64,000 bases of DNA. It comes from CAWIJK01 sp963836375. Its GTDB lineage: Bacteria; Actinomycetota; Acidimicrobiia; Acidimicrobiales; RAAP-2. Location: NCBI GenBank assembly GCA_963836375.1, contig CAWIJK010000002.1:868001-932000 (forward strand), given 5' to 3'. Positions 7,675 to 18,419 of the stretch are shown here, piece by piece (position 1 is the first letter of the stretch; every line of letters starts with the position of its first letter). Below the pieces are notes generated by a model, which saw only the letters and a list, made by a program, of their open reading frames with translations, was not told the DNA's origin and ran no database searches. A program made the position numbers and the translations under genes.

Positions 7675-8130
7675 ATGACCACCACCGTGCAGGGCGTCGA
7701 CGGGTTCCACGACTTGGTCGGCACCCACCTCGGCTACAGCGACTGGGAGCACATCGACCAGGAGCGGGTCAACCTCTTCGCCGACGCCACCGGCGACCAT
7801 CAGTGGATCCACGTCGATCCCGAACGGGCCAAGGGCGGCCCCTTCGGCGGCGCCATCGCCCACGGCTACCTGACCCTTTCCCTGGCGCCGGTGCTCCTCA
7901 ACCGCGTGCTCAGCGTCGAGGGGATGACCTTCGGGGTCAACTACGGCTGCAACAAGGTGCGCTTCCCCTCCCCGGTCCCGGTCGGGTCAGATCTGCGGCT
8001 CGGCGCGTCGGTGGCCGCGGTGGACGACACCGAGGGCGGGGTCCAGGTGACCTTCGACCTGACCCTCGAGGTCCGCGACGCCGCCAAACCCTCCTGCGTG
8101 GCGCAGGTGGTCTACCGCTACTACCGCTGA
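7675..8130 (+). CDS. MaoC-like (R)-specific enoyl-CoA hydratase
   Basis: 151 residues, single hot-dog fold of the MaoC/NodN type. The hydratase motif with Asp and His is FADATGDHQWIHVDPERA, followed by GPFGGAIAHGYLTLSL. It probably hydrates a 2-enoyl-CoA or a related thioester; the exact substrate is unknown. The ATG is fixed by GAGGAG 8 bases upstream. It is followed after 29 bases by menG, so it may be cotranscribed with menaquinone genes, but a role there is not shown. Confidence 0.88.
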   Translation: MTTTVQGVDGFHDLVGTHLGYSDWEHIDQERVNLFADATGDHQWIHVDPERAKGGPFGGAIAHGYLTLSLAPVLLNRVLSVEGMTFGVNYGCNKVRFPSPVPVGSDLRLGASVAAVDDTEGGVQVTFDLTLEVRDAAKPSCVAQVVYRYYR

Positions 8131-8159
8131 GAGGCCGGCGGCGACCGGTGGGCACGACG

Positions 8160-8897
8160 ATGAGGCGGACGCCGGCGACGTTGCCCACCGGTGAGACCAA
8201 GACGGCCACGGTGCGCTCGATGTTCGACCGGATCGCACCCCGCTACGACCTCGTGAACCGGGTCATGACCCTCGGCATGGACCAGGGTTGGCGACGCACG
8301 ACCATCGACGCCCTGGCACTGGCCCCCGGCAGCACGGTCATCGACCTGGCCTGTGGGACCGGCGACCTGACGGTGATGGCCCGCCACCGCGGCTACCGCA
8401 CCGTGGGCGCCGACCTGAGCTGGGGGATGCTGGCCGCCAACCACACCGGCTCCCCCCGGGTCCAGTGCGAGGCGTCGGCGCTCCCCTTTGCCGACGCCTC
8501 GGTGGACGGTGTGGTCTGCGGGTACGCGCTGCGCAACTTCACCGACCTGCGCGCCGCACTGGCCGAGGCGGCCCGGGTCATCCGGCCGGGGGGTCGCATG
8601 GCCGCCCTGGAGGTGTCCGAACCCGACGGCCGGTTCCTGCGGGCCGGCTACCGGGTCTGGTTCGAACACGTGGTCCCGGTCATCGGGGCCACGCTGTCCG
8701 ACGCCGACGCCTACCGGTACCTGCCCCGCTCGACCGCCTATCTTCCGCCGGGGGGCGGTCTGCGCCGGCTCTTCGCCGACGCCGGCTTCTCGACGGTGGG
8801 CCGCCGGCTCCTCCAAGGCGGCCTGAGCCAGCTCATCACGGCCACCCGGCCCGGACTGCCGCCGCCGGTGGGCCCCGACCCCGCCCGCCCTCGATGA
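8160..8897 (+). CDS. menG: Demethylmenaquinone methyltransferase
   Basis: A SAM-dependent C-methyltransferase that completes menaquinone. 245 residues with the UbiE/MenG signature MFDRIAPRYDLVNRVMTLGM, motif I VIDLACGTGDL, and ALRNFTDLRAALAEAARV. ATG is used; GTG at 8148 would add four residues. The stop overlaps the menF start as ATGA, so the two are coupled. The pairing with isochorismate synthase supports the menaquinone assignment over ubiquinone. Confidence 0.93.
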   Translation: MRRTPATLPTGETKTATVRSMFDRIAPRYDLVNRVMTLGMDQGWRRTTIDALALAPGSTVIDLACGTGDLTVMARHRGYRTVGADLSWGMLAANHTGSPRVQCEASALPFADASVDGVVCGYALRNFTDLRAALAEAARVIRPGGRMAALEVSEPDGRFLRAGYRVWFEHVVPVIGATLSDADAYRYLPRSTAYLPPGGGLRRLFADAGFSTVGRRLLQGGLSQLITATRPGLPPPVGPDPARPR

Positions 8898-10234
8898 GCC
8901 CGAAGCGCCCCGGCCCGGGTCCCGAAGAACTCCGGGCGGTCACCGTGGCCCTCGACGCCCCCGGGCCGGACCCGCTGTCACTGGCCGGCGCGGTCGGCAC
9001 GCTGTTCGCCGGACCCGACCTCTCGCTGGCCGGCCGGGGGGAGGCCGCGGTCTTGGACCTGCCCCGGGGCCTCGACGACGCCGGGGCCTTGGACCGCTTG
9101 GTGGGCTGGCTGTCCGCCGTCGCCCACCGCGACGAGGTGGGGCGACCGGGGACCCGGGTGGCCGCCCACGGGGCGCTGCCCTTCGACCGCGCCCGGCCCG
9201 GCCGCCTGGTCGTGCCCGAGCTGACCCTGGGCAGTGACGCCCAGGGTCGCTGGGTGACGTGGATCGGACCGTCGGGGCGTGCGGCCCCGGGGCGCCGGGA
9301 ACTGGCCACCCGGCTGCGCGCCCTGGCCGGGGACCCCCACGACGCCCGACCGGGCCCCCGAACGCGCACCGGGCCCGCGCCCGAGCTTCGGGCCGTGCCC
9401 AGCCCCGACGACTACGCAGCCTCGGTGGCGGCCGCCGTGGCCGCCATGGCCGTCGGCCCCCTGACCAAGGTGGTCCTGGCCCGCTGTCTCGACGCCCGCT
9501 TCGCCCAGGTGCTCGACCCCGGCGAGGTGCTGAGGCGCCTGGCGCGCCACGAGCCGGCCTGCACCGCATTCGCTCACGACGTCGACGGCGGGCGGTTCCT
9601 CGGTGTGACCCCCGAGCTCCTGGTGGCCCGGAGCGGGTCGGTGGTGACCTGTCACCCCCTGGCCGGCACCGTCGCCCTGGGCGGACCCGACGACGACTCG
9701 GCGGTGGCGCGATTGCTCGGGTCGGCCAAGGACCACGCCGAGCACCGCCTCGTGGTCGAGGACATCGCGGCGCTGCTCAGGCCCCGCTGCTCGTCACTCG
9801 ACGTCCCACGGAGCCCGACGTTGGTGCGGCTCCACTCGGTCGCCCATCTCGGCACCCTCATCGAGGGCAAGCTCGACGGCGATGATCGGCCGGTCGAGCA
9901 TGCGTTGGGGCTCCTGGCCGCCCTCCACCCGACGCCGGCCGTCGGCGGTGTGCCCCGCACCGAGGCGCTGGCCTACATCCGGCGCAGCGAGGCCGTCGAC
10001 CGCGACCACTGGGCCGGGCCCGTCGGTTGGGTGGACGCCGCCGGGGACGGCGAATGGATGATCGGCATCCGTTCGGCCACGGTCTCAGGAGACCGGACCT
10101 CGGCCCGGCTCTGCGCGGGGGCCGGGATCGTCGAGGACTCGGACCCGGCGGACGAGCTGGCCGAGACGACGGTGAAGCTGGCCCCTGTTCTCGAGGCCCT
10201 GGCCCCGGGGACGTCGGCGTTGCTCACGGCGTGA
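8894..10234 (+). CDS. menF: Isochorismate synthase
   Basis: Converts chorismate to isochorismate, the first step of menaquinone synthesis. 446 residues. The ADC-synthase/chorismate-binding fold occupies the C-terminal two thirds: KVVLARCLDARF, GVTPELLVARSG, CHPLAGTVALGG, LHPTPAVGGVP, GPVGWVDAAGDGEW and LCAGAGIVEDSDP. The N-terminal 160 residues are less conserved. It could instead feed a siderophore or salicylate route, but coupling to menG argues for menaquinone. Its end overlaps the convergent sensor kinase by 11 bases. Confidence 0.9.
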   Translation: MSPKRPGPGPEELRAVTVALDAPGPDPLSLAGAVGTLFAGPDLSLAGRGEAAVLDLPRGLDDAGALDRLVGWLSAVAHRDEVGRPGTRVAAHGALPFDRARPGRLVVPELTLGSDAQGRWVTWIGPSGRAAPGRRELATRLRALAGDPHDARPGPRTRTGPAPELRAVPSPDDYAASVAAAVAAMAVGPLTKVVLARCLDARFAQVLDPGEVLRRLARHEPACTAFAHDVDGGRFLGVTPELLVARSGSVVTCHPLAGTVALGGPDDDSAVARLLGSAKDHAEHRLVVEDIAALLRPRCSSLDVPRSPTLVRLHSVAHLGTLIEGKLDGDDRPVEHALGLLAALHPTPAVGGVPRTEALAYIRRSEAVDRDHWAGPVGWVDAAGDGEWMIGIRSATVSGDRTSARLCAGAGIVEDSDPADELAETTVKLAPVLEALAPGTSALLTA

Positions 10235-11735
10235 ACTGGGGGCGTCGGGACGGCTCTTGCTCTGGCCGCGGCCGATCGGACCCCTCGGTGCACTCGACCC
10301 CGGCGAGGGCCGGCAACTCGACCGCGAACGTGGCTCCTCGGCCGGGCGCCGACTCGGCCCGGGCGGTGCCGCCCAGGGCCTCGGCGATGGCCCGCACGAT
10401 CGAGAGCCCGAGCCCGGTCCCCTGGCCCGTGCGCGAGGCGTCCCCACGATAGAAGCGGTCGAAGGCCCGCCGGGCCTGGTCGGGGTCCATCCCGGGCCCC
10501 TCGTCGACGACCGACAACAGCGCCACCTCGCCCCGGCGTGCCACCTCCACCCGGACCGGTGTCCCGGGGGCTGTGTGGATCAGGGCGTTGCGCACCAGGT
10601 TGTGGGCCACCTGGCCCAGCCGGTCGCGGTCGCCGGCCACCAGCACCGGCTCGGGGGCAGCCAGCTCGATCGGGTGTCCCGGTTCGACCGCCCGGGCGTC
10701 GTCCACCGCGTCGAGGGCCACCCGACGCAGGTCGACGGGCAGCATCTCGAGGGGGCGTCCCTGGTCGAGTCGGGCCAGAAGCAACAGGTCGTCGACGAGG
10801 CCGCCCATCCGTGCCGCCTCGTGTTCGATGCGGGCCAAGGCCCGTTGCCGGCCCTCCTCGTCGCTGAAGCCCCCCTTGCGCAGGAGTTCGGCGTACCCGC
10901 GGATGGAGGTCAACGGCGTCCGCAACTCGTGTGAGGCGTCGGCCACGAACTGGCGCAACCTGGCCTCTGACCCCGTCTTCTCCTCGAAGGCCATCTCGAT
11001 CTGGGCCAGCATGGCGTTGAGCGCCGCCCCCAGCCGGCCGACCTCGGTGTTCTCGTCCTCGCTGGGCACCCGACGGGTCAGGTCCCCCGACGCGATCGCC
11101 CCGGCGGTCTCAGACATGTCCTCGAGGGGCCGCAGCCCCCGGCGCACCGTCCACAGGGCGAGCACGCACAGGGCCAGGACGATGGCCCCCGAGGCGATCA
11201 GTTCGACGCGGACCAGCGAGGCCAGGGTGTCGTCGGTCGGGTTGAGCGAGACGGCGGTGACCAGGGTCCCCTGGGGCAACGACACCGCCTGGAGCTGGTA
11301 ACGGGCGCCGCTGTCCGCCACCGCACCCACGATGACCCCTCCGGGCTCGGGCCGGTAGGTGCCGTGGTGACGCCCGAAGGTGTGGGTCCCCGGGGTCGGC
11401 GCGACCCGAAGGCTCCTGGGCAGCGCGGGCTGAGGGTCCGGGTGCAGCGGGGAGCCCGAGGGGTCTTCGAGCACCGGCCGGCCGTCGGGTCCGAGCACGA
11501 TCACGTAGACGTCGGGACTGACGCGGTTGTCGAGCCCCTGTTCGGTCGGCACGATGCCCCGCTCCTCGGTGTAGATCAGGTAGCGGTAGGCCAGGTGCTG
11601 GGTGGCGTCGAGCTGGGCGTCGATCCGGCCGTAGAGGAACGACCGCAAGGAGGTGTAGGTGACAATGTCGGCGATGGCCAGGCCGACCACCAGGAGCACC
11701 GCCATAGTGAGGGTCAGTCGCCGGTGCAGTCTCAT
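10224..11735 (-). CDS. Two-component sensor histidine kinase
   Basis: A 503-residue membrane sensor. TM1 spans about 8-30, an extracytoplasmic sensor about 31-175, and TM2 about 176-198. HAMP follows at 199-252. HisKA has FVADASHELRTPLTSIRGY with His269 as phosphoacceptor. The ATPase domain has NLVRNALIHT (N box), DEGPGM (G1) and GTGLGLSIV (G2). The architecture resembles MprB/TcrY-type actinobacterial kinases, but the signal is unknown. The ATG overlaps the regulator stop (ATGA). Confidence 0.92.
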   Translation of the reverse strand: MRLHRRLTLTMAVLLVVGLAIADIVTYTSLRSFLYGRIDAQLDATQHLAYRYLIYTEERGIVPTEQGLDNRVSPDVYVIVLGPDGRPVLEDPSGSPLHPDPQPALPRSLRVAPTPGTHTFGRHHGTYRPEPGGVIVGAVADSGARYQLQAVSLPQGTLVTAVSLNPTDDTLASLVRVELIASGAIVLALCVLALWTVRRGLRPLEDMSETAGAIASGDLTRRVPSEDENTEVGRLGAALNAMLAQIEMAFEEKTGSEARLRQFVADASHELRTPLTSIRGYAELLRKGGFSDEEGRQRALARIEHEAARMGGLVDDLLLLARLDQGRPLEMLPVDLRRVALDAVDDARAVEPGHPIELAAPEPVLVAGDRDRLGQVAHNLVRNALIHTAPGTPVRVEVARRGEVALLSVVDEGPGMDPDQARRAFDRFYRGDASRTGQGTGLGLSIVRAIAEALGGTARAESAPGRGATFAVELPALAGVECTEGSDRPRPEQEPSRRPQFTP

Positions 11736-12421
11736 TGTTTGGGCAACCGCAGGCTGTAGCCGACCCGTCGGATGGTGTGGATCAGGGGCGGATCGAATTC
11801 ATCGATCTTGCGCCGCAGGTAGCTGATGTAGGTCTCGACGATGTTCGGATCCCCGGTGAAGCCGTAGTCCCACACGTGGTCGATGATGTCGGACTTGGAA
11901 ACCACCCGTTTGGCGTTCTCGAGCAGGTAGCGCAGCACGTTGAACTCCGTCGCCGTCAGCTCGATGGAGACGCCCTGGCGCCACACCTCGTGCTGGTCGA
12001 CGTCCATGACCAGGTCGGCGAACTTGAGCTCGGACCCGTCCTCGTTCTCATACCCGCTCCGGCGCAGCACGGCGTGGATCCGGGCCACCAGCTCATCCAG
12101 GCTGAAGGGCTTGGTGACGTAGTCGTCTCCCATGGCCAGGCCGCCCACTTTGTCCTCGGTCGAGTCCCGGGCGGTCAGGAACACGATCGGCACCCGGTCA
12201 CCGGACTCTCGGAGTTGACGGCAGACCTCGGCCCCGTCGAAGTCGGGCAGCATGATGTCCAGCATGACGAGGTCGGGACGGGCGCTCCGGGCCAGCCGCA
12301 GCGCCTCGGCCCCCGTGGAGGCAACGTCGACCGAGAAGCCTTCGAAGCGCAGTGCCGCCGACAGGAGGTCCGTGATGTACGGTTCGTCGTCGACGACCAG
12401 GATCCTCTCCCCGTCGGACAC
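11732..12421 (-). CDS. OmpR/PhoB-family response regulator
   Basis: A 229-residue transcription regulator, partner of the downstream kinase. The receiver has the acidic pair ILVVDDEP, phosphoacceptor Asp55 (LVMLDIMLPD), FLTARD and DYVTKPFSL. The winged-helix output ends with ETYISYLRRKIDEF and IRRVGYSLRLPKQ. GTG at 12421 is preferred over an in-frame TTG at 12466 because receiver homology begins within six residues. The target regulon is unknown. Confidence 0.92.
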   Translation of the reverse strand: MSDGERILVVDDEPYITDLLSAALRFEGFSVDVASTGAEALRLARSARPDLVMLDIMLPDFDGAEVCRQLRESGDRVPIVFLTARDSTEDKVGGLAMGDDYVTKPFSLDELVARIHAVLRRSGYENEDGSELKFADLVMDVDQHEVWRQGVSIELTATEFNVLRYLLENAKRVVSKSDIIDHVWDYGFTGDPNIVETYISYLRRKIDEFDPPLIHTIRRVGYSLRLPKQ

Positions 12422-12503
12422 CCCCCAATGATCGCAGAGATCGGACCCGTCCGGCCGCCGCGCCAAGCTCAGGGTGCCCGGCTCCCATTAGGATCCGACG
12501 GCC

Positions 12504-13280
12504 TCAGGACCCGACGGGCGGGGCGCCCCGGGCCGGTGCCTGCCGGGTGCCGGCCACCAGCCGGCTGAGCCCCCGGGCCACCCGGCCCAGTCCCCACCAG
12601 GTGACAAGGCCCAGCGCCTCGACCACGATGGCCGACGACATCTTGGACTCGCCGGCCTCCCGGTCGACGAAGCGGATCGGGACTTCGGTGATCGAGGCCC
12701 CGGCCCGCTTCGCCCGGTAGGTCATCTCGATCTGGAAGCCGTAGCCCTCGGCCCGAACGGTCTCGAGTCCGAGCCGACCGAGCACGCTGGCCGAGTAGGC
12801 GCGGAAGCCGGCGGTCGAGTCGGCCACGCCCAGCCCGAGGACGACCGATGCGTAGCGGTTGCCGCCCCACGACAGCAGGTGGCGGTACCAGCTCCAGTTC
12901 GGGATCGAGCCCCCGGGCACATAGCGCGAACCGATGGACACTTCGTAACCCTCCGACAGGGGGGCGATCAGGCCCGGCAGCGCATCGGGATCATGCGAAA
13001 AGTCGGCGTCCATCTCGACGAAGACCTCGTAGCCGCGCTCGATGCCCCACGCGAAGCCGGCCCGGTAGGCGCTGCCCAGGCCTGCCTTCTCCGTCCGCCT
13101 GAGGACGTTGAGGTCGCCGATCTCCCCGACCATGGCCTCGGCCATCTCGGCCGTTCCGTCCGGGCTCCCGTCGTCGACCACCAGCACGCCGGCCTTGGGC
13201 AGGGCCTCTCGGATCCGACGGACGACCCGTTCGATGTTCTCGGCCTCGTTGTAGGTCGGCACGACGACCAGCACGCGCAT
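12504..13280 (-). CDS. Polyprenol monophosphomannose synthase (GT2)
   Basis: 258 residues, catalytic domain of the DPM1/Ppm1 family that transfers mannose from GDP-Man to polyprenyl phosphate, the donor for membrane GT-C enzymes. The GT-A motifs are VVPTYNEAENIERV, VVDDGSPDGT, the metal-binding EMDADFSHDP, and ADSTAGFRAY. The last 45 residues contain one possible amphipathic helix. No fused N-acyltransferase domain is present. It follows the AI-2E gene by 9 bases. The GT-C gene at 55.7 kb could use its product (inference). Confidence 0.88.
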   Translation of the reverse strand: MRVLVVVPTYNEAENIERVVRRIREALPKAGVLVVDDGSPDGTAEMAEAMVGEIGDLNVLRRTEKAGLGSAYRAGFAWGIERGYEVFVEMDADFSHDPDALPGLIAPLSEGYEVSIGSRYVPGGSIPNWSWYRHLLSWGGNRYASVVLGLGVADSTAGFRAYSASVLGRLGLETVRAEGYGFQIEMTYRAKRAGASITEVPIRFVDREAGESKMSSAIVVEALGLVTWWGLGRVARGLSRLVAGTRQAPARGAPPVGS

Positions 13281-13289
13281 CGGGGCAGC

Positions 13290-14552
13290 TTACGGGACAA
13301 CCACCCCGTCGCCACCGGCGGCTCCCACGCCTGGCGGCGTGCCCTCGCCCTGGTCCACGATCCCGGGGCCCTTGCGGATCTCTCGCACCAGCACCTGCAG
13401 GGCACCCCCCACCGGTATGCCGATCAGCGCACCGACGAAGGCTCCCAGGCCCGAGCCGACCCGCTCGCCGAGGGTGGCGCCGACCAGGACGGCGAGCAGG
13501 ACCCACAGGGGGTTGAGGCGCACCGTCTTGGACATGATGGCCGGGTTGAGCACGTGGTTCTCGAGCTGCTGGTAGACGAGGAAGACGGCGAGCATCACGA
13601 TGCCGGCCGTGAAGGAGTGCAAGAGGGCGATGAACACGGTGGGCACCCCGGCGATCAGGCCCCCCACGAGGGGGAGCAGGTCGACCAGGGCGACGAAGAC
13701 CCCGAGCAGGGGGGCGAACGGCACCCCGAGCAGTTCGAGGGTGCCGAACACCACCAACCCGGCGATCACCGACGTCAGGCCGTTCCCGAGCATGTAGCCG
13801 GTCACCGAACGCATGGTGTCGCTGTACACCCGGACCACCCGGTCCCGCCGGTCCGCCCGGAGCATCCCCAACAGGCCCTCTTTGATCTTCGGCGCCTCCA
13901 GCAGCTCGAAGATCGACAGGATGGCGATGGTGGTGAGCCCGACCACGGTGGAGAAGGCAGCGGCCCCCACCGAGAGGGCCTGGGCCGGCTTGAGATCCCT
14001 GGTGACGGTGCTCGAGAGCTTGGGGGCGTTCTGCTTGACGAAGTTCACTAGGTGCAGGCGGCCGAGGAGTCGGCCGATCGACCCCCGCCCGTGCTCGGCC
14101 TGGTTGACGAGGTGCGGAAGCTGGTCGGCGAAGCGGGTAACCGCGGTCACCAGGGGCGCCGTGAAGATGTAGACCACCCCGGCGAACACCAGGGTGGCCA
14201 GCACGAAGACGATGGCGGTGGCCAGCCCCCTCGACAGGCCCCGCCGTTCGAAGAAGTGGACCGGTGGCGACAGCAACACGGCGATGAAGCTCGAGGCCAC
14301 CAGGTACAAGAGCACCGTCCGCAGCACCCACAGCAGGGTCAGGGTCATCCCGACCACGACGACGGTCAACGCGGCCACCGCGGCGGCGGTCAGGATCGTG
14401 GGGAGCGGGATGCCGCGGGCGTCGGCGGACACCAGCATCCGGGACCGCCAGGTGTCACGGCGGTCGTCCACCAGCACCGTCGGCTCGGCGTCCGTCGACC
14501 CGGTCGGGGGAATGCCGGCGCCCTCGTCCGGACTTCCCTGCGCCCCCGGCAT
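13290..14552 (-). CDS. AI-2E family transporter
   Basis: A 420-residue membrane protein with about eight helices. Family landmarks include SSFIAVLLSPPVHFFERRG, LPLVGGLIAGVP, QQLENHVLNPAIMSKTVRL and NPLWVLLAVLVGATLG. Members are linked to AI-2 export or Na+/H+ antiport, so the substrate is uncertain. ATG 14552 is preferred over an in-frame TTG at 14591. The first 40 residues are polar and probably cytoplasmic. Divergent from the flippase-like gene across 51 bases. Confidence 0.87.
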   Translation of the reverse strand: MPGAQGSPDEGAGIPPTGSTDAEPTVLVDDRRDTWRSRMLVSADARGIPLPTILTAAAVAALTVVVVGMTLTLLWVLRTVLLYLVASSFIAVLLSPPVHFFERRGLSRGLATAIVFVLATLVFAGVVYIFTAPLVTAVTRFADQLPHLVNQAEHGRGSIGRLLGRLHLVNFVKQNAPKLSSTVTRDLKPAQALSVGAAAFSTVVGLTTIAILSIFELLEAPKIKEGLLGMLRADRRDRVVRVYSDTMRSVTGYMLGNGLTSVIAGLVVFGTLELLGVPFAPLLGVFVALVDLLPLVGGLIAGVPTVFIALLHSFTAGIVMLAVFLVYQQLENHVLNPAIMSKTVRLNPLWVLLAVLVGATLGERVGSGLGAFVGALIGIPVGGALQVLVREIRKGPGIVDQGEGTPPGVGAAGGDGVVVP

Positions 14553-14603
14553 GTCCACAGCATTGCAGGTCGATGCCCAACGGACGTGCAAGCATGAGGG
14601 CCG

Positions 14604-16028
14604 ATGACCGAAGAGACGAGCGGAGAGCCCGTCGTACAGGACCCAGGGTCGGGAACCGGGGCCGGGCCGGGCGGATCACCGGTCAGCGAGGGCTCACCGA
14701 GCATCGACGGTTCGCCATCGCCGACCGCCGGCCCGCCGACGGCGGCTGAGGCCGGGGGGACGGCTCCCGGCGAGGAGGCCGAGTCCGATGCCGGCCCCTC
14801 GCGTTCGGCCAACCCTCAACCCGGGGTGGCTGGCCCCTCCGGGGACGGCCTCGTTGCGGCGGTCAACGAGATCGCAAGCAGCGTCACCGATGGGACCGCC
14901 GCCGTCAGCGCCGACAGCGCGGCCGTCGGCGCGGCCATCGCGAAGGCCACCACGGAGCCGGGCCCCGGTGGTCCCCGGCGTCGCCGATGGATCCCCCGTC
15001 AAGTCAAGTGGACGATCGTTGTCGTCATCTTGTTCTTCGTCATCGTCTATGTGGTGCTCCCCGAGTTCGCCAGTGCCCGACGGTCCCTCGACAAGATCAA
15101 CGACATCAACGACATCGGGCTCGTCGTCGCCGTCCTCTTGGAGATCGTCTCGCTGGTGGCGTACGCCGAACTGACCCACACGGTGCTCTCGCCGGGCGCC
15201 CCCCACCGCTCCAAACTGTTCCGGGTCAACATGTCAAGCCTGGCAGTCAGCCACGTGCTGCCCGGCGGCACCGCCCCGGGCACAGCGCTCGCCTACCGTC
15301 TCCTCACCGACCTGGGCGTTCCCGGCAGCACCGCCGCCTTCGGTTTGGCCACCCAGGGGGTCGGGTCCGCCGTCGTGCTCAACGCGCTGTTCTGGTTGGC
15401 CCTGCTGGTGTCGATCCCGCTCAACGGCTACAACCCGCTCTACGGCTACGCGGCCATCCTCGGGGTGATCCTCATCGGTCTGTTCGCCGGCACCGTCGTC
15501 CTGCTGACCCAGGGCAAGCACCACGCCGCCGACCGGCTGCACCGGCTGGCCAGCCATCTCCCGCTGGTCAACCCCGACACCGTCTCCTCGTTGGTGCAGA
15601 AGCTGGCCGACCGGCTCGAGGTGCTGATGCGGGACCGCCAGCTCCTCCTCCACGCCTTGGTGTGGGCCGCCCTCAATTGGCTCTTCGATGCGGCCTCGCT
15701 GTGGGTCTTCGTCGTGTCCTTCGGCCACGTGGTGTCGCCCATCGACCTGCTCGTGGCCTACGGCCTGGCCAACATCCTGGCCGTCATCCCGATCACCCCC
15801 GGCGGGCTGGGCGTGGTGGAGATCACGGTGACCGCCACGCTCACCGGCTTCGGGGTCCCGGCCCGGGTGGCCGCGGTGAGCGTCCTGGCCTGGCGGCTGG
15901 TGAATTTCTGGCTGCCCATCCCGGTGGGCGGCCTCTCCTACCTGTCGCTGCGCTTCGGACCCTCGGCCCGCCGCCCGGGCGCCCCCGGCGCCGTCCCGGA
16001 TCCCGGCCCGGCGGGAGAGACCGCCTGA
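14604..16028 (+). CDS. Lysylphosphatidylglycerol synthase TM-region (flippase-like) protein
   Basis: 474 residues. The first 130 or so are Pro/Gly/Ser-rich and disordered. The rest is a multi-helix membrane domain resembling the N-terminal flippase part of MprF (UPF0104/PF03706). Landmarks are SHVLPGGTAPGTALAYRLL, NWLFDAASLWVF, NILAVIPITPGGLGVVE and ARVAAVSVLAWRLVNFWLP. It lacks the MprF aminoacyltransferase domain, so it probably moves a lipid or lipid-linked sugar; the cargo is unknown. It converges on ppk1 with 22 bases between stops. Confidence 0.85.
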   Translation: MTEETSGEPVVQDPGSGTGAGPGGSPVSEGSPSIDGSPSPTAGPPTAAEAGGTAPGEEAESDAGPSRSANPQPGVAGPSGDGLVAAVNEIASSVTDGTAAVSADSAAVGAAIAKATTEPGPGGPRRRRWIPRQVKWTIVVVILFFVIVYVVLPEFASARRSLDKINDINDIGLVVAVLLEIVSLVAYAELTHTVLSPGAPHRSKLFRVNMSSLAVSHVLPGGTAPGTALAYRLLTDLGVPGSTAAFGLATQGVGSAVVLNALFWLALLVSIPLNGYNPLYGYAAILGVILIGLFAGTVVLLTQGKHHAADRLHRLASHLPLVNPDTVSSLVQKLADRLEVLMRDRQLLLHALVWAALNWLFDAASLWVFVVSFGHVVSPIDLLVAYGLANILAVIPITPGGLGVVEITVTATLTGFGVPARVAAVSVLAWRLVNFWLPIPVGGLSYLSLRFGPSARRPGAPGAVPDPGPAGETA

Positions 16029-16050
16029 GCGACCGGGGCGGGGCGACCGG

Positions 16051-18372
<2,322 letters not shown>

Positions 18373-18406
18373 GGGGAGTCTCCACCGGGAGATTACTACC
18401 CGCCAC

Positions 18407-18412
18407 TACGAT
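18407..18412 (+). promoter_or_regulatory. Candidate leaderless -10 box of the FtsW-like gene
   Basis: TACGAT ends 7 bases before the GTG at 18420, the spacing expected when transcription starts at the start codon. No clear -35 element is seen. Confidence 0.4.
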
Positions 18413-18419
18413 CGCCGCA

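Noticed and set aside
13287..13292. TAAGCT as a leaderless promoter box for the mannosyltransferase gene
   Set aside because: The spacing fits, but the bases include the stop codon of the preceding gene, so the match can be coincidental.
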